NCBI RefSeq assembly: GCF_010015585.1
Contig: NW_022985086.1
Span: 179,118-243,117 of the forward strand
Reading direction: 5' to 3'
Origin: Eremomyces bilateralis CBS 781.70
Taxonomy: Eukaryota > Ascomycota > Dothideomycetes > Eremomycetales > Eremomycetaceae
Length of the DNA stretch: 64,000 nt
The notes below the pieces were generated by a model. That model searched no databases, was not told the origin of the DNA, and saw only the letters and a list, made by a program, of their open reading frames with translations. The position numbers were made by a program, and so were the translations under genes. Numbering within the stretch: position 1 is the first letter of the stretch; every line of letters begins with the position of its first letter. Of this stretch, positions 23,543 to 35,500 are shown one piece after another.

Positions 23543-24527
23543 ATGGCTGTCCGCGCACAATTCGAGAACTCGAATGAGTATGACCACTACCCCTCCTTCG
23601 CACCTTCATGGCGCCATCAAGCTAATCGCATGTCTACAGAGTCGGTGTCTTCGCGACACTTACCAATTCCTACGCCATCGTAGCCCAAGGCGCTTCCGAG
23701 AACTTCTACAGGTACGTCCACTGAATCTTCCCCGCATCCCCCCTCCGCCGCCGGCCGCACAATGCCATATCCCCCGACCCTAACCCCCCACCCCGAATCC
23801 TTGATCACCCCAAACTAACCCCCTCCCAGCATCTTCGAATCCGAACTGCAAGATGTCATCCCCATCTGCCACGCCACTATCGCCGGCACCCGCATCGTCG
23901 GCCGCCTGACCACGGGCAACCGCAAAGGCCTCCTCGTCCCCACCAGCACCACCGACCAAGAGCTCGCGCACCTCCGCAACTCCCTCCCCGACTCCGTCTC
24001 CATCCAACGCCTTGAAGAGCGTCTCTCCGCCCTCGGCAACGTCATCTGCGCGAACGACCACGTGGCGCTCGTGCATCCGGACCTGGAGCGGGAGACGGAG
24101 GAGCTGATCGCGGATGTGCTGGGAGTGGAGGTGTTCAGGCAGACAGTGGCCGATCATGTGTTGACCGGGAGTTATATGGCGTTGAGTAATCAGGGGGGTT
24201 TGGTGCATCCGAAGACGAGCGTGCAGGATCAGGATGAGTTGAGTAGTTTGTTGCAGGTGCCGTTGGTGGCGGGAAGTGTGAATCGGGGAAGTCCGGTAGT
24301 GGGCGCGGGGATTGTGGTGAATGATTGGATGGCAGTGACTGGTGAGTTGTCCTTTCCTTCTTGTTTGCTTGATTAAATGATGTCGGTACTGATTATTTTG
24401 TATAGGCCTCGACACCACCGCCACCGAGCTCTCCGTCATTGAGAGCGTCTTCAGATTAGGTGAGGGCGCAGGCCCCGGCGACATCAACACGACGAACAAG
24501 GAGACGATGGTCGAGTCGTTCTACTAA
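23543..24527 (+). CDS. TIF6: eukaryotic translation initiation factor 6 (eIF6/Tif6)
   Basis: Four exons: 23543-23577, 23640-23711, 23830-24341 and 24406-24527, all with GT..AG ends, giving 246 residues, the usual family length. The protein starts [20 protein letters not shown] and carries the eIF6 pentein-fold signatures: [68 protein letters not shown] and a C-terminal [13 protein letters not shown]. eIF6 binds the 60S ribosomal subunit, acts in its nucleolar maturation and export, and keeps 40S from joining until release by Efl1/Sdo1. The first intron splits a GAA codon after only 35 coding bases, a typical early-intron position in fungal genes. It is convergent with RAD23, 0.7 kb downstream. 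Confidence 0.97.
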
Positions 24528-25226
24528 ACCATCCTCACCAAAATGTAGCGTTCTCTCACTATTTCACGATCTGAGTCGAGATGTCACGAGTTGAGCAAAA
24601 ACCGCGAACTCCGGACTTTTTACATGGTGGATGAGCATGGCGTTGGGTTGTGGGGTCTATAAATGTCATCGATTGAAAACGGATCGGACGAGTGGCCATG
24701 GTAGCTTGGCAGTTAACTAGCCTCGGTGGCCATGAAAAACATCCCGCGAAATCAACAACGATAATGCATACAGAATTCGCCTCCGTGGATGAATGGTGTT
24801 TGATTTCATTGAAATTGGTGTGGTGGCTCGTCACTGATCTATAAGGCGATCATGGCGACGAACGACGTTCGCAAATTGATCTTCCCGAATAATCGAAAGT
24901 CCGAGCGATTGTCCATCCCCGTCCCTTTGTTACCCTCTGGAGCCTCTCCACCCTTGCTTCATCATTTATCAATTATCACCCGTATCACCCTCACTTGGGT
25001 GCGCTGCTGCTGCGCCATCGGACAGATTAATGACAATTACTTCATTAAGCGTGATAAGGGAACCGTGATTTCAGGGAGGTAATAGGGAGGTGGGTTATCA
25101 AATCGAAGGTTCGGCTAAGACTATTCGGAAGAGAAGGATTCATGTGTGCGGGGAATAGTAATTTTGGGGGGTGCGTGCGAGCATGGTTCTCGGAGACGGA
25201 GGGTGGAGTGTTGTGGTTTAACAAAC
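24528..25226. other. convergent 3' region between eIF6 and RAD23
   Basis: Holds the two 3' UTRs. A 76-codon plus-strand frame beginning at 24852 and minus-strand frames near 24559-24834 have no motifs and are taken as chance. No strong terminator-like structure seen. Confidence 0.6.
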
Positions 25227-26597
25227 TCACTGCTCCGCATCGTCATCGGGTTGATCGAACAGGAAGTTCGCGGCCAGCTCCTCGTTCTTATCACAGGCGA
25301 AGTAGGCCTGGATGACGAGATCTCGCGAGAATCCAAGACGGCACAACTACATCAAACATTAGCACACTCTCACTTCTTCTTTTAATTTTATTTATAGGAA
25401 ATCAACTCACCCTCTCAATCGCCTCCCTCTCTTCCTCCGTCACCGAAATCGCCTGCGCCCCCGGCGGCAACGGCGCATCCTCATCGTTATCCTCCGCCAA
25501 CATCTGCAGGAACTCATCCGGCTGCGTCGCGATCAGCTGCGCCAGCTGCGGGTTACCTGCCCCCAGCTGCTGCAGGATCGGCTCGAGCATCTGCGGCTGC
25601 TGCTGCACCACCTGCCGCAGCTGCTGGAACTGCGGGTTGTTGCGCAGGAACTCCAGGCTCCCAGCCGGGACGCCGGTGGCGGCACCTGTGCCGGTTGTCG
25701 CCGCGCCTCCGGTTCGGGCAGCCCCGCCGGAGCCACCTCGGTTGCCGGCGGCGGCGGCGGCTTCGAAGAGGTTGACGGGCTCATCACCAGTGGCGGGGGC
25801 GGCGGCGGCGGCGGGTTGTTGGGGTTGGGTTGGAACTGGAGCTTGCGGGGCAGCTTGGCCGGGGGAGGAAGCGGGGGGTTGGTCGTCCGTGGTTTCAGGG
25901 ATGCCCTAGGTATCTGTCAGAATCCATGCAGGAAAAATGTAATAGGCAGACATACAGTAAGCAGATACTCAACCGCGCGATCCGGGTTGTTGAATGCGGC
26001 CCTCAGTGCACGCTCGATGTCTCCGCGCTGGAATCCCATGCTCTCCATGTTGGAGATGGCGGCTTGTCGCTCGGCCCCGATGGCGAGGGCGGAGGGATCG
26101 TTGAACTGTCGCGGTTCCGATGAGGCGGTTTGAGGTGCGGGAGATGGGGTTCCTGGGGCGACTGCAGCGGCTGTTGACGATGAGACTGGAGCGGCGGGGA
26201 CAGCGGGTGTGGAGGCGGTTGCAGGAGCAGGAGTCGCGGGAGCAGCCTTGCTTGATGAGGCAGCTGTGGCTTTTGGCTGGGAATGAATTAGATATGACGG
26301 CAATATAAAGAGGATGATTACGAATATACCTTGGAGACCATGCAGACGATGAACCCCTTCTCCTCGATGTTATAGGACTCCACGGTTTTGTCGTCTTGGA
26401 GAATCTTGCCTGCAGTACGTTAGTCGTGATATGGCACAATAGGCTTCAGACCACCCACCCGAATAGATCAGCTTCTGTCCAGAAGCTTCCCATCCGTGCT
26501 CGGCAGCTATCTTCGCCTTGACATTTCCGATGGTCTCAGTTGGCTCGGCTTCGATGACGAACCTCTGCTGCTTCAGATCTTTGAAGGTGAGCTTCAT
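25227..26597 (-). CDS. RAD23: RAD23-type ubiquitin-receptor / nucleotide excision repair protein
   Basis: Five exons read on the minus strand: 26597-26459, 26409-26330, 26276-25956, 25905-25411 and 25346-25227, giving 384 residues. Domain order is the classic one: UBL ([20 protein letters not shown] to about residue 76, ending GFIVCMVSK), Ala/Pro/Thr-rich linker, UBA1 ([20 protein letters not shown]), second linker, XPC-binding STI1-like helices ([20 protein letters not shown]), a long disordered hinge, and UBA2 ([20 protein letters not shown]) ending [10 protein letters not shown]. Rad23 pairs with Rad4/XPC in damage recognition and carries ubiquitylated clients to the proteasome through its UBL. 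All three introns nearest the N-terminus follow domain borders. Start ATG is the first codon of the UBL, as in all homologues. Confidence 0.97.
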
Positions 26598-27375
26598 CTT
26601 GGCAGATCGATGTGGGGGTAGTTGTGGAAGATGGTGTTTGATTGTTCGGGGGATATTGGGGACAGTGTGTGGCACTGCTTCTGAGCGGCAGTGGGATTTG
26701 ATTCTTGGGATCGAAATGATAGATATGGACAGAGAAGGGTGAAGTTGAGAGAGGGTTGGGCAGGTAGATGGAGCCGTGAGGTGGTGGAGGATGGATTTGG
26801 TGGCGGGCGATGTCTTTGGCTTTCCCTGGACCCACTTTCAAATGTCAATCATTCGTGTGTGCAGCTGCCTTGAAATCACGTTTTTGACGCCTTGACGCCT
26901 TGGAGCCTTGCTCGGAGGCTCCACGACCCTGACCAGTGGTTCGTGCATAGTATAGAGTATGTATCTCGAATAGTCGAATCACGAATGACGAATGAGATGA
27001 CGAATTGACATTCCGTGGACTTCACTCAATCACATCTTCCTGTCTGACACTATGGCACGCAATACCAACAATATCGCGGGAATCAATCTGGTGTATGCCT
27101 CATCAGAGTGGATTTTATCACTTGGATATGTTCCTTTTATGTTTGATGCTAGTGCCTTGTGGTCCTCATAGACTTCCCGTAGTCATCCGCAATCATCGAG
27201 GTTTGGTTCGTCAAGATCACTCCATGCAATTCTATTCTAGTCACGCAAAATCAAATATGAAGAAGAGAATCGTAATGCTAGTCGATGTCGTCCTTATACA
27301 TCTCTTTATTTATTTTTGAAGAAACAATCATGCCGTTCAGTGCTAGTTGACTATCCATGACCTCAGAATACCCAA
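26598..27375. other. RAD23 promoter region
   Basis: Between the RAD23 start and the stop of the reductase gene, both minus strand. The first 200 bases upstream of RAD23 are C/A-rich on the coding strand. A cluster of near-repeats of GACGCCTTG and of CGAATGACGAAT-like words lies near 26885-27005. No gene seen. Confidence 0.6.
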
Positions 27376-28437
27376 TTAGTGAGTAACTCCAAGTCGCTTC
27401 TCGTTGTCCAGCAAGGTCCTCACCATGTCAACTATAGACTTCTTCAGATCAATCCAGTCGATTCCCAGCTCTTTCTGGGCCGGACTCGAATCGACCTTAT
27501 ACCACAGATCAATCTCATCCTTCCCCGACCCCGGCTTCCCCACTGGAACCCTCCCCTCCAGCTCCGGAAACTCCTCCAATATCGCATCCACAGCATCCTG
27601 ATAATTCCATTTCCCTCCCGTCACGAGATACCGCTTTCCCCCCACTCCCGGCCTCACCAACCCCTGTATGCTCGCCTTCGCGATATTCCTCACGTCCACC
27701 CACGCCCCGAAATCCGTACCCGGCACCTCCTTCAACGTCCCGTTAATCAACCTGTAAATCGCCCCTGTACTCTCATTCAGCCTTCCCAAATCCTCAATCT
27801 CATCCAATCGCGGCCCAAAAATCCACGCCGGACACGTTGTCACCAACTCGAAATGTGGCTTCCGCTCCGCAACGAAGTCCCACCCCGCCTTCTCCGCCAG
27901 CGTCTTGCTCGCCCCGTACCCGTTTAGCGCGTCCCCCGTCCGCGCCGTCTCGTACGTCGACGGGTTCCAGTCTGCCGACGTGTACGTATACCCCGGCCGG
28001 CTCCCGGCCTCGAGGTTCAGCGCGGCTGCGAACGACGAGATAATGACGACGCGCGCGCAGGTCGGCGTGGCGGCCGCGGCCTCCAGGATTTCCAACGTGC
28101 CGTTGATAGCGGGCTTGAGGAGGTCATTTTCAATGCTCTCGACTTTGAGGACGAAGGGGCTGGCGGAGTGGATGATGCCGACGACGCCCTCTGCGGCGGC
28201 GGTGAAGGCGCCGGGGGCGGTCAGGTCGGGGACTATGGCGATGGTGAGGGGGGAGGTGGGGGAAGCGGGTTGGGCGAGGGTGGTGCGCAGTTTGGGGATG
28301 GAGGAGGGGGAGCGGACGGTGGCGCGTACGTGGTGGCCAGCGTGGAGGAGTTGGGAGACGATGTGGGCGCCGAGGAAGCCCGTGGCGCCGGTGACGAGGA
28401 TGGGGTGGGCGGCAGAGGATTGGAGGAGTGTAGACAT
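27376..28437 (-). CDS. NAD(P)-dependent ketoreductase / dihydroflavonol-reductase-like (Gre2 type)
   Basis: Single-exon, 353 residues, the normal length for extended short-chain dehydrogenases. Rossmann motif VTGATGFLGAHIVSQLL (TGxxGxxG) at about 14-30 with RATVRS after beta2, favouring NADP(H). Then HSASPF, the Ser-rich strand VVIISSFAAAL with the catalytic Ser, and YGASKTLAEKAGW holding the Tyr-x3-Lys pair at about 174-178. TCPAWIFGPRLD shapes the substrate pocket. Yeast Gre2 and related enzymes reduce methylglyoxal, 3-methylbutanal and diverse ketones; the true substrate here cannot be told. Cytosolic (no signal peptide). It stands alone, not in an evident cluster. Confidence 0.92.
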   Translation of the reverse strand: MSTLLQSSAAHPILVTGATGFLGAHIVSQLLHAGHHVRATVRSPSSIPKLRTTLAQPASPTSPLTIAIVPDLTAPGAFTAAAEGVVGIIHSASPFVLKVESIENDLLKPAINGTLEILEAAAATPTCARVVIISSFAAALNLEAGSRPGYTYTSADWNPSTYETARTGDALNGYGASKTLAEKAGWDFVAERKPHFELVTTCPAWIFGPRLDEIEDLGRLNESTGAIYRLINGTLKEVPGTDFGAWVDVRNIAKASIQGLVRPGVGGKRYLVTGGKWNYQDAVDAILEEFPELEGRVPVGKPGSGKDEIDLWYKVDSSPAQKELGIDWIDLKKSIVDMVRTLLDNEKRLGVTH

Positions 28438-29224
28438 TTTGGCTGGTGGGATCGGGTTGGTTTGGTTTTTGATAGAAGATCGTATATATGTAAAGATTCA
28501 AATTCGAGTGACTTGATTGCTGGTCAATCCTGTCCTGATGGTTGATCGAGGCACCTATTTGTACTCTCCAGTGCCATCCCAAACCAACTTCATTATCTCC
28601 ATTACCTCCATGATACCATTTTCCCTTTGAAATTCCGTCATAGAACCACTTCCAATCCCACCCCGATCTAGAGGAATTTATTCAGCTGTCCATCCGTTGA
28701 CAACACTAAGTTCGACCCGCAGCAACCCTAGGGCTGCACATGCTGGATGCCATTAGTCAACTCGGCGTCTTCCTAACTCGCTCCAAATTGCCCTCCTCAC
28801 CCAACACCCACCATTCTTCTCTCTCTATTTAGCACCTAAACCACCACATTCTTTCCGGAATCCCAAGTACAAGACCTTCATCCATAAAACATGACCTGGT
28901 TACTAAGCTCGTTTTGTGCAGACATACGCAAAGATCAACGTCGGCGCATGGGCTTATCGCTGAGCGTTATATCCGTTATATCCTAAACCCCGACTACCAT
29001 TTGCCAAATCTGTCCATCGCGTCGTTTGTAAGCCTCACATCCTAAACCTTGACTACCATTTGCCAAAACTCTCCATCGCGTCGTTTGTAACTCACTTATC
29101 TGCCCTCCCAAGTCCCAACAAACTCACCCGGTAACCAAGCAACTAGAATCCTCCACTCCATACATTAAGCGCTATTGCCGCCCACCTTCGAAACCCAACA
29201 ACCTCCCTTCCGAACCTCCTCACC
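28438..29224. other. divergent promoter between reductase and Pop8-like gene
   Basis: Shared upstream region of a minus-strand and a plus-strand gene. It contains a two-copy direct repeat (listed separately) within 250 bases of the Pop8-like start. Otherwise AT-rich with no gene. Confidence 0.6.
28982..29090. repeat. two-copy 50-base direct repeat, 59-base period
   Basis: Copy 1 at 28982-29031 and copy 2 at 29041-29090, each beginning CCTAAACC and ending GCGTCGTTTGTAA, with only about four differences. Copies are separated by 9 bases. They lie 135-240 bases upstream of the Pop8-like ATG, so they may duplicate a promoter element. Confidence 0.9.
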
Positions 29225-29677
29225 ATGCCCACTACAACTACCACAGCCCCCTCCCACCCCCCGCCCACCGCCAACCCCTCCCGCCGCCTCCAAAAACCCC
29301 ACGCCGCCACCCAACTCCTCTCCCGCACCCTCCACCCCACCCACACCTACCTCCACCTCCGCCTCCTCACCCCTCTCACCACCATCCCCTCCCCCACCGC
29401 CCCTGACATCGACCCCCTCACAATCCGCACCCACCTTACCTCCGCGCTACGCCATGCGCACGGGCTGGCGGGGACGGCGATCGCGCTGGACGTGCTGAAG
29501 GTAAAGGGGGAGGAGGTGTGGGTGAGGTGTCCGGCGGAGGAGGGGAGGAGCGTGGTGGTGGGGTTGGGGGGGTGGGAGGGGTCGGAGGGGAAGATGAAGG
29601 TGGGGTGGAGGGTTGTGGGGTGGGATGGGTGGGCAGGGAGGAGAGGAAGGGGAGATGGGAGGGGGTTGTTTTTGTGA
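29225..29677 (+). CDS. POP8: RNase P/MRP subunit, Pop8-like
   Basis: Intronless 150-residue frame. After a Thr/Pro-rich leader of about 35 residues come segments that match the short Pop8 family as I know it: TYLHLRLLTPLTT (first strand), IDPLTIRTHLTSALRHAHGL (helix), GTAIALDVLKVKGEEVWVRC (core strands), and a closing VGLGGW...WRVVGWDGW. Pop8 is a Pop5-like alpha/beta protein that heterodimerises with Pop5-type subunits in RNase P (tRNA 5' processing) and RNase MRP (rRNA processing). The family is short and divergent, so the assignment rests on a few positions. The last 15 residues are Gly/Arg-rich. The 3' end faces the Sly41-like gene. Confidence 0.65.
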   Translation: MPTTTTTAPSHPPPTANPSRRLQKPHAATQLLSRTLHPTHTYLHLRLLTPLTTIPSPTAPDIDPLTIRTHLTSALRHAHGLAGTAIALDVLKVKGEEVWVRCPAEEGRSVVVGLGGWEGSEGKMKVGWRVVGWDGWAGRRGRGDGRGLFL

Positions 29678-30058
29678 GAGGAGAGGGGGACACACGGCGT
29701 TTGGCACGGGTTAGAACAGAGGTCACGCATGAAAGAGTTGGATTTCGAAAATTCTGGATTCGCTGGTAGTTGGACGAGACGCTAACGGGCGAGAACTCAT
29801 GTACCTACAATGATCCATACGTATACAGTCTAACTATGTGTGTGTGGTCCCATATCGCCTCCATCTCCCCAGCGCCAACGAGAGAAAGTACTGGTGCACT
29901 GGACTCTATCATCCAGGTCCTGCATCAACCGATTTGTTTTGTTGCTACTTTTGATTTTCGAAAAGAAATGTAGTAGAGCCGCAAACCACTTCCTGCAAAA
30001 GGAACGCCCCAAACACATTCCGAACGGTTTCGGTCCGTGACCAGACGCCGGAAGTTAC
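29678..30058. other. convergent 3' region
   Basis: Between the Pop8-like stop and the Sly41-like stop. No open frame with motifs; contains both 3' UTRs. Confidence 0.6.
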
Positions 30059-31716
30059 TTATATTACCGTCACCTGGTTTCCGCGTATATCTTGCCCGGG
30101 AATCCACGTCTGCTCCGCCTTCGTCCCCGGCGGTAACCACTGCGGCGCCGTCTCCCCTCTCGTCCTCCCATGCTGCATGCGATCATCATCCCGCTTCCCC
30201 TCCCACCGATGCCCATTCGCCGCCGGCGGACTCCCGGACTCCCCCGGATTCTCCACGAGCGGCAACAGCGGTTCAGCCTGGGGCTGAAACATCTTGGCGC
30301 GACGGTCGGCGCGGGCGGCGTCGCTAGTGCGATCGTAGAGGTAGAGGCCGAGGAAGGTGAGGAAGATGCCAAAGCCCTGGGTGTTGGAGAAGGAGTTCCG
30401 GAACCAGAGGATGGCGAAGGTGACAACGCAGACGCGCTTCATGAGGGAGGCGACGCTGTAGGTGACGGGGGAGACGAGGGAGAGGAGGATGAAGGCGACG
30501 ATGCTTTGGATGAAGTGGAAGGTGCCGTTGAAAATGTACTCGAGGGTGAGTGCGCCGTGGTCGAGGGCGCCGGGGCGGTCGGAGAGGCGGATGGAGGAGG
30601 TGGTGAGGAGGTCTCGGAGGATGGTGATGCCGTCGGACCAGAGCCAGAGGGGGAAGGTGAAGAAGAAGGCGATGCCCATGGAGTAGGCGAGGAGGTTGAG
30701 GCGGTCGGGCTTTTTGGAGGAGGGGCGGGAGTCGGGGGTGGATTCGGAGAGGGCGGCTTCGGTGAAGAGGCGCTTGGAAAAGATGTTTTGGGTGACGAAG
30801 AGGAGGGTGCTGGAGACGGCGGAGACGAGGCCGAGGAGGTTGCTGCTGAAGTTGGCGGAGCAGGCGAGGATGACGCCTATGGTGAGCGGGATGAGGGAGA
30901 GGTAGGTTGGGGTGCTGTATTTCACGTTGAGGAGGGAGCGGGATGCGATGACGGTGAAGAGCGGGGACAGGCCCTTGATGGTGTGCACCAGCGAGACAGG
31001 GAGCCGTGTCGTCGCGTCGGAGGTCAGGATGTGGCCACCGATTTGGAAAACGGTGAGTGGAAGGGTGGCCCGGATGAGATCTCGGTTTGGAGGTTGAACG
31101 CCGTTCTTGAGCACCGGCACCACACGGGCTACGGCAGGAAATCGTATTGCTACCCAGCCCAGTACAACGCACCATGTAGGGACGATACCGAATTGGATGA
31201 TGGTGAGGGTCATGGGTTTCGGGAACGTCGTGAGAATGGCTTTCGAGCTGGTATTCGAGATCACCGAGGCCGCATACCAGATACCGCAAAGCACCTATTC
31301 ATCGTCAACCGATTGCCATCTTCCGGTTCTCGGGTGCTACATACCACTAGCTTCGGCGAAATCGGCGCCTTCAATGCATCTGCGATCTCATGTGCATTGG
31401 CGCTCACGCTCGCCCTCCTCGTCCTTATCGTCCGAATCGCCTCGCTCAAGCTCTTCTGCCGCGAATGTCTCGGCCCTGGCATTGGAGCTCCATTGCTCGC
31501 GGGCCATCGTGGTCCGCTACTTCTCCGAGCCTGCCACCGGTCGCCTCCGGCATGACCATTCCCAAAGCTCCCTGTGCGTGCAGGAGACTGCGATTTTCGG
31601 CCGCTGTAGAGGGAGTCTTGTTCCGGCGGGTCGAAGGCTGGGAACTTGGATAAGGTGGATGGACCAGGGCTGCTCGGAACTGCGGTCATGTCATCCCCTG
31701 CGTTGGTGGAGGCCAT
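30059..31716 (-). CDS. SLY41: triose-phosphate-transporter-family protein, Sly41-like
   Basis: Two exons, 31716-31345 and 31294-30059, joined across a 50-base intron (donor GTATGT, acceptor ending GATGAATAG), giving 535 residues. The N-terminal 120 residues are hydrophilic and Ser/Arg-rich. The TPT/EamA domain follows with about nine to ten helices: GIWYAASVISNTSSKAILTT, FPKPMTLTIIQFG, VSLVHTIKGLSPLFTVIASR, LIPLTIGVILACSANFSSN, SPVTYSVASLMKRVCVVTFA and SNTQGFGIFLTFLGLYLYDR. The KxxxP/SLMKR features are family marks. Yeast Sly41 is an ER/Golgi-membrane multicopy suppressor of Ypt1 loss and is now viewed as a probable ER nucleotide-sugar or phosphate exchanger; substrate here is unknown. The C-tail is hydrophilic and ends QVTVI. 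Confidence 0.92.
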
Positions 31717-32504
31717 TGATGGCGGGCGGGCGTGTGGATGACCGACTGAGGGGGTTTACTGAGGATTCATCGTCGCTGGAATGGGGTTATGCTGTCCAAT
31801 GCGATCCAGGGGGGAGACGGAAATGTCGGAATGGTCTCGAGAGGAAGTATATCGAATGAGGCACCGTCTCGTCTGGTTGGTGAGAGCTGTACAGCCTTCT
31901 TGATGCGTGGCGAACTGACGATATATCTAGCCGCCCGATATCAGATATCGATGCGATGAGGAGAGATCGGGTTCAGGATGGAGATGAGCCGTTAATCGGT
32001 AGGACTGTTAGTCTGTCACACCATTCATTCACCACGCTGAACCCAAGTGAATCGCGTGTTCTTTCAAGAATGGGAATCTCGTATTAACACCGTTACATCA
32101 GACTGCACAGCGGGACGCAATAGGGACCAGGAAATACGTAACGTGGGAAGATGCAGCCGCTCCTTGGTTCCAGAATCTATTTTGGGATTAGCGTGGCGGA
32201 AATTACGTGAAAATTGCAGTTCCATGGAATGGGGTGGGACATCCATGCACGGATCATTGATACGCTGAACACCATTCCCCATTAGGTCTCACCGCAAATG
32301 AATCCTCGCGATAACCATAGTCCGTACCTCAACTGTTTCATCCTCGCGGGAAGTTCAACTCCGTTTGATGGGATTCTTTTTATCGGTATTCATATCGATG
32401 CAATATGTAGCCGAATCCCAAATCCTGACTCCTAAATCCTCGATTCTCAATCCATCCATTGCATCCATAGAGGATGTTGGTGGCTCAGTGTTCACGTATA
32501 TGCA
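31717..32504. other. divergent promoter, Sly41-like / secreted hydrolase
   Basis: Upstream of a minus-strand and a plus-strand gene. No gene content; a 60-codon plus frame at 32365 overlaps the leader of the hydrolase gene and is judged noncoding. Confidence 0.55.
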
Positions 32505-35500
32505 ATGTTTGGGGTCTCGCACGCCATCGTATGGCTGGTTCTCCTAGCCCTGTATCAATGTGAAATTACAGGTACCTCACAATGGACTGTGGGCCCTTTG
32601 CAGACCATAACTGGCCTTCCATCACCATTGATCTCAGACACATGGCAGATCCTTGGCCCATTCCAGATAGGGACCAGAGGCATGCGTCCCATACAACGAC
32701 TAACCACAACCTCCATTAACAAGTGAACAGAAGCAGCATGGGGATCTGATCCTTTGGAATACCATGGCGGATTCCCCTCCATAAAATATAATGCTTCAGA
32801 ATCGTTCAAGAGCGCCTTGGGACTCAATGGCTCCGTCACATGGTCGGAGACTACCGGCATATGGATGGAGTCAATGGACAAATGCAACTCGGGATACGGG
32901 CAGATGTCCCTATCGTTGTCATTCCCTGAAGTCAATTGGGACTTTCTGCAGTCCGTTTATGGGTGGTCCGCAAAGCAATATCAGGCGTGGATGCGTGGAA
33001 GCATCCTGAATGAAGGGGACACCTCCGAGAATGTCCTCTTGTACACCGACCAGATCCTCGAGTACGCAATTGATGGAACGAGACATTGGGGAGGTGACTT
33101 CTATTCATATCGCCGTGCTCCCCACATCATTCATCTGCGGCCAGGATTGCATACGATCGACATCCGCGTGGTGCGGGACGTCCGCGCCATGGGTGGCACT
33201 GGTGAGCCGAGTACCACGGTTCGTCTGGAATTGGCAAGACCTCGCAGGTCCCTCGAGATCATCAAGAGCAGTGTGCTGGTGCCGGATGTAGTTGATGGGG
33301 TACTTTCGAGTCCGTATATCTCGATTCCTCTCCGGAACGCAGGCAGCGATTGGGTGCGTGCTGAGTCGGTGGATGTCGCAGGGGTGAGTAGTCCAGATTC
33401 ACATCCGCTCACATGCGTTTACTGTATCTCAGTCGAAGCCAATTGTTAGCCAGCTAACTCTCCGAAAGGTATCCACTCACCGGTTGGATGATCTATCATC
33501 TTCCTTCCTCTTAGCACCAGGTCAAACTCGGCCTTTTGCCTTCGAGATAGACTTGGAGGGCTACCATCAGAGTAGCATCGAGGTCACTGTGACGTACGCA
33601 GCGGCCAATACGGCCAATACCACAACCATCCCATCAACCACCTCTATCAATATCCCGCTCCGACATCGATCACGCCACGATGCCCAGAAACTCACTTACC
33701 CGCACCCCTCAGGTATCGTATCCTACGCGATGCTGCGACCACCCGCAGCAAATGCATCCTGCTCTAAAATCCAGGACTTCCGTGCTCCTATACTTCTCGC
33801 ATTGCATGGTGCAGGGGTGGATGCAGACAGTGATCAACAAACGCATTCTCTCGACGCCGTCGTGGACCTGTGCGCATGGGTGCTCTTCCCAAGCGGAGTG
33901 ACGACTTGGAGCGGTGATGATTGGCGTAAGGTTTGGTAGCAAGTGTTTTTGATCCGAAACTGACATGGTTTAGACAACTGGGGGTTTGCAGATGTGCAGG
34001 CTGCTGTGGATGCCATTCCTGGTTGGATGGCGAGGTTTGACTGGATTGGACCGGGCGTTGATGTCCAGAGTTGGATCGTCAGTGGCCATTCTAACGGTGG
34101 TAAGTATTGCGCGATGCTCTTGCCGTACGAGTTGTCAGACTTATTCTTGTTAGGTCAAGGAACTTGGTATATCCTCGCTCATCACCCGGACAAAGTCCTA
34201 GCCGCTGCTCCAGTATCTGGGTACTTGTCTATTCCTCGTAAGCATCGTCTCTATCCTTCTAACTTAAGAAACCTCGTTCTGAACTATTGTAGAATATGTG
34301 CCATATCAATTCTGGCATCAAGCGGACCCTGTCATCCTCGCTCTAGTGCAGTCGTCTCTCAGCAGCTATCGCCACCAATTGTTAGCCCCAAACTCACGAG
34401 GGATCCCCATCCTCCAGCAACACGGCCGAATCGATGACAATGTCCCCGCATACCATGCTCGTCTCATGTCCCAGCTGATTGCCGAAGCGAACTGGTCCAG
34501 CACCTACGTGGAGCTCCCCGATCGGAACCACTGGTTTGACGGCGTCATGACTACCCCCGCGCTGCAGGAATTCTATCGCTCCTCGGCCGCGCTCGAGAAG
34601 CGAGCGATGGCGCTGGATATGTTTCGAGTTGTGTCCGCAAACCCTGGGGATACTGGACCGAAGCAGGGGATCCGAATCAGGCGGTTGGAAGAGCCTAGTA
34701 GAGTCGGGTTGGTGGATGTGGTGGTCGAGCAAATAGATGCGGATACTTGCTTTTTTGAGCTGAAGACAAGGAATGTGCGGGAAATTGGCTTTCAGTACTA
34801 TGATTGCGGCATCGTAGGTCTTCGCGTCGATGGAAAGGAGTTGGTGGCTGATATCTCTCGGGAATCTCTCGAGTGGCCAGTCGTCAAGGGCAACGATGGT
34901 CTCTGGATGGTCTGACGCCACTTCTCGCTCAATTATATCTGCTGACTGTTAGTAGGAGTCTTTGGTTTGGGATACAAGTACTTCACTGCGTTCGACTATC
35001 CAGATGGGCGGGTTTGACGCGATCCTCCGCACGAAAGGCCGCTTTACAGTAACTTATGAGGACGCGATTACCTTCGTCAAGGCACAGCAGATTGCGCGGA
35101 ATTTTTACCAGTACTTCGCCGCCGACAGTCTAATCGCCGAATATGACTCCTCAGCCCTGTCGAGCGCCCCTGGGAATGTCATCTTGACGAGTCTGACCCG
35201 CGAGCCCTTGATTGATATTGGGGAACCAAGCCCTATCACGATCCGTGACGATGGACTCCATCTTCGACGAGCGAACTGGGACGAGAGATTCCCCTTCGAG
35301 GAGATATCTGGCGCCATATTCGTCAGTCCGTTGGATAATCATCGCCTTGCGCTGGTGGTGTGGGGCGTCGATGAAGCTGGACTGACTTCTGCATCCCGCC
35401 TCGTCCCCTTACTAACCGGCGTTGGGTCGCCCGACTTCGTGGTGCTAGACAAGAGCATGGCATGGCAAGGTGTTGCGGGTGTGAGAGCGATTGGGTATTT

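Noticed and set aside
30170-31555. 461-codon plus-strand frame opposite the Sly41-like gene
   Set aside because: Almost only Glu, Gly, Asp and Val, the expected antisense shadow of a GC-rich membrane protein; it also crosses the intron.
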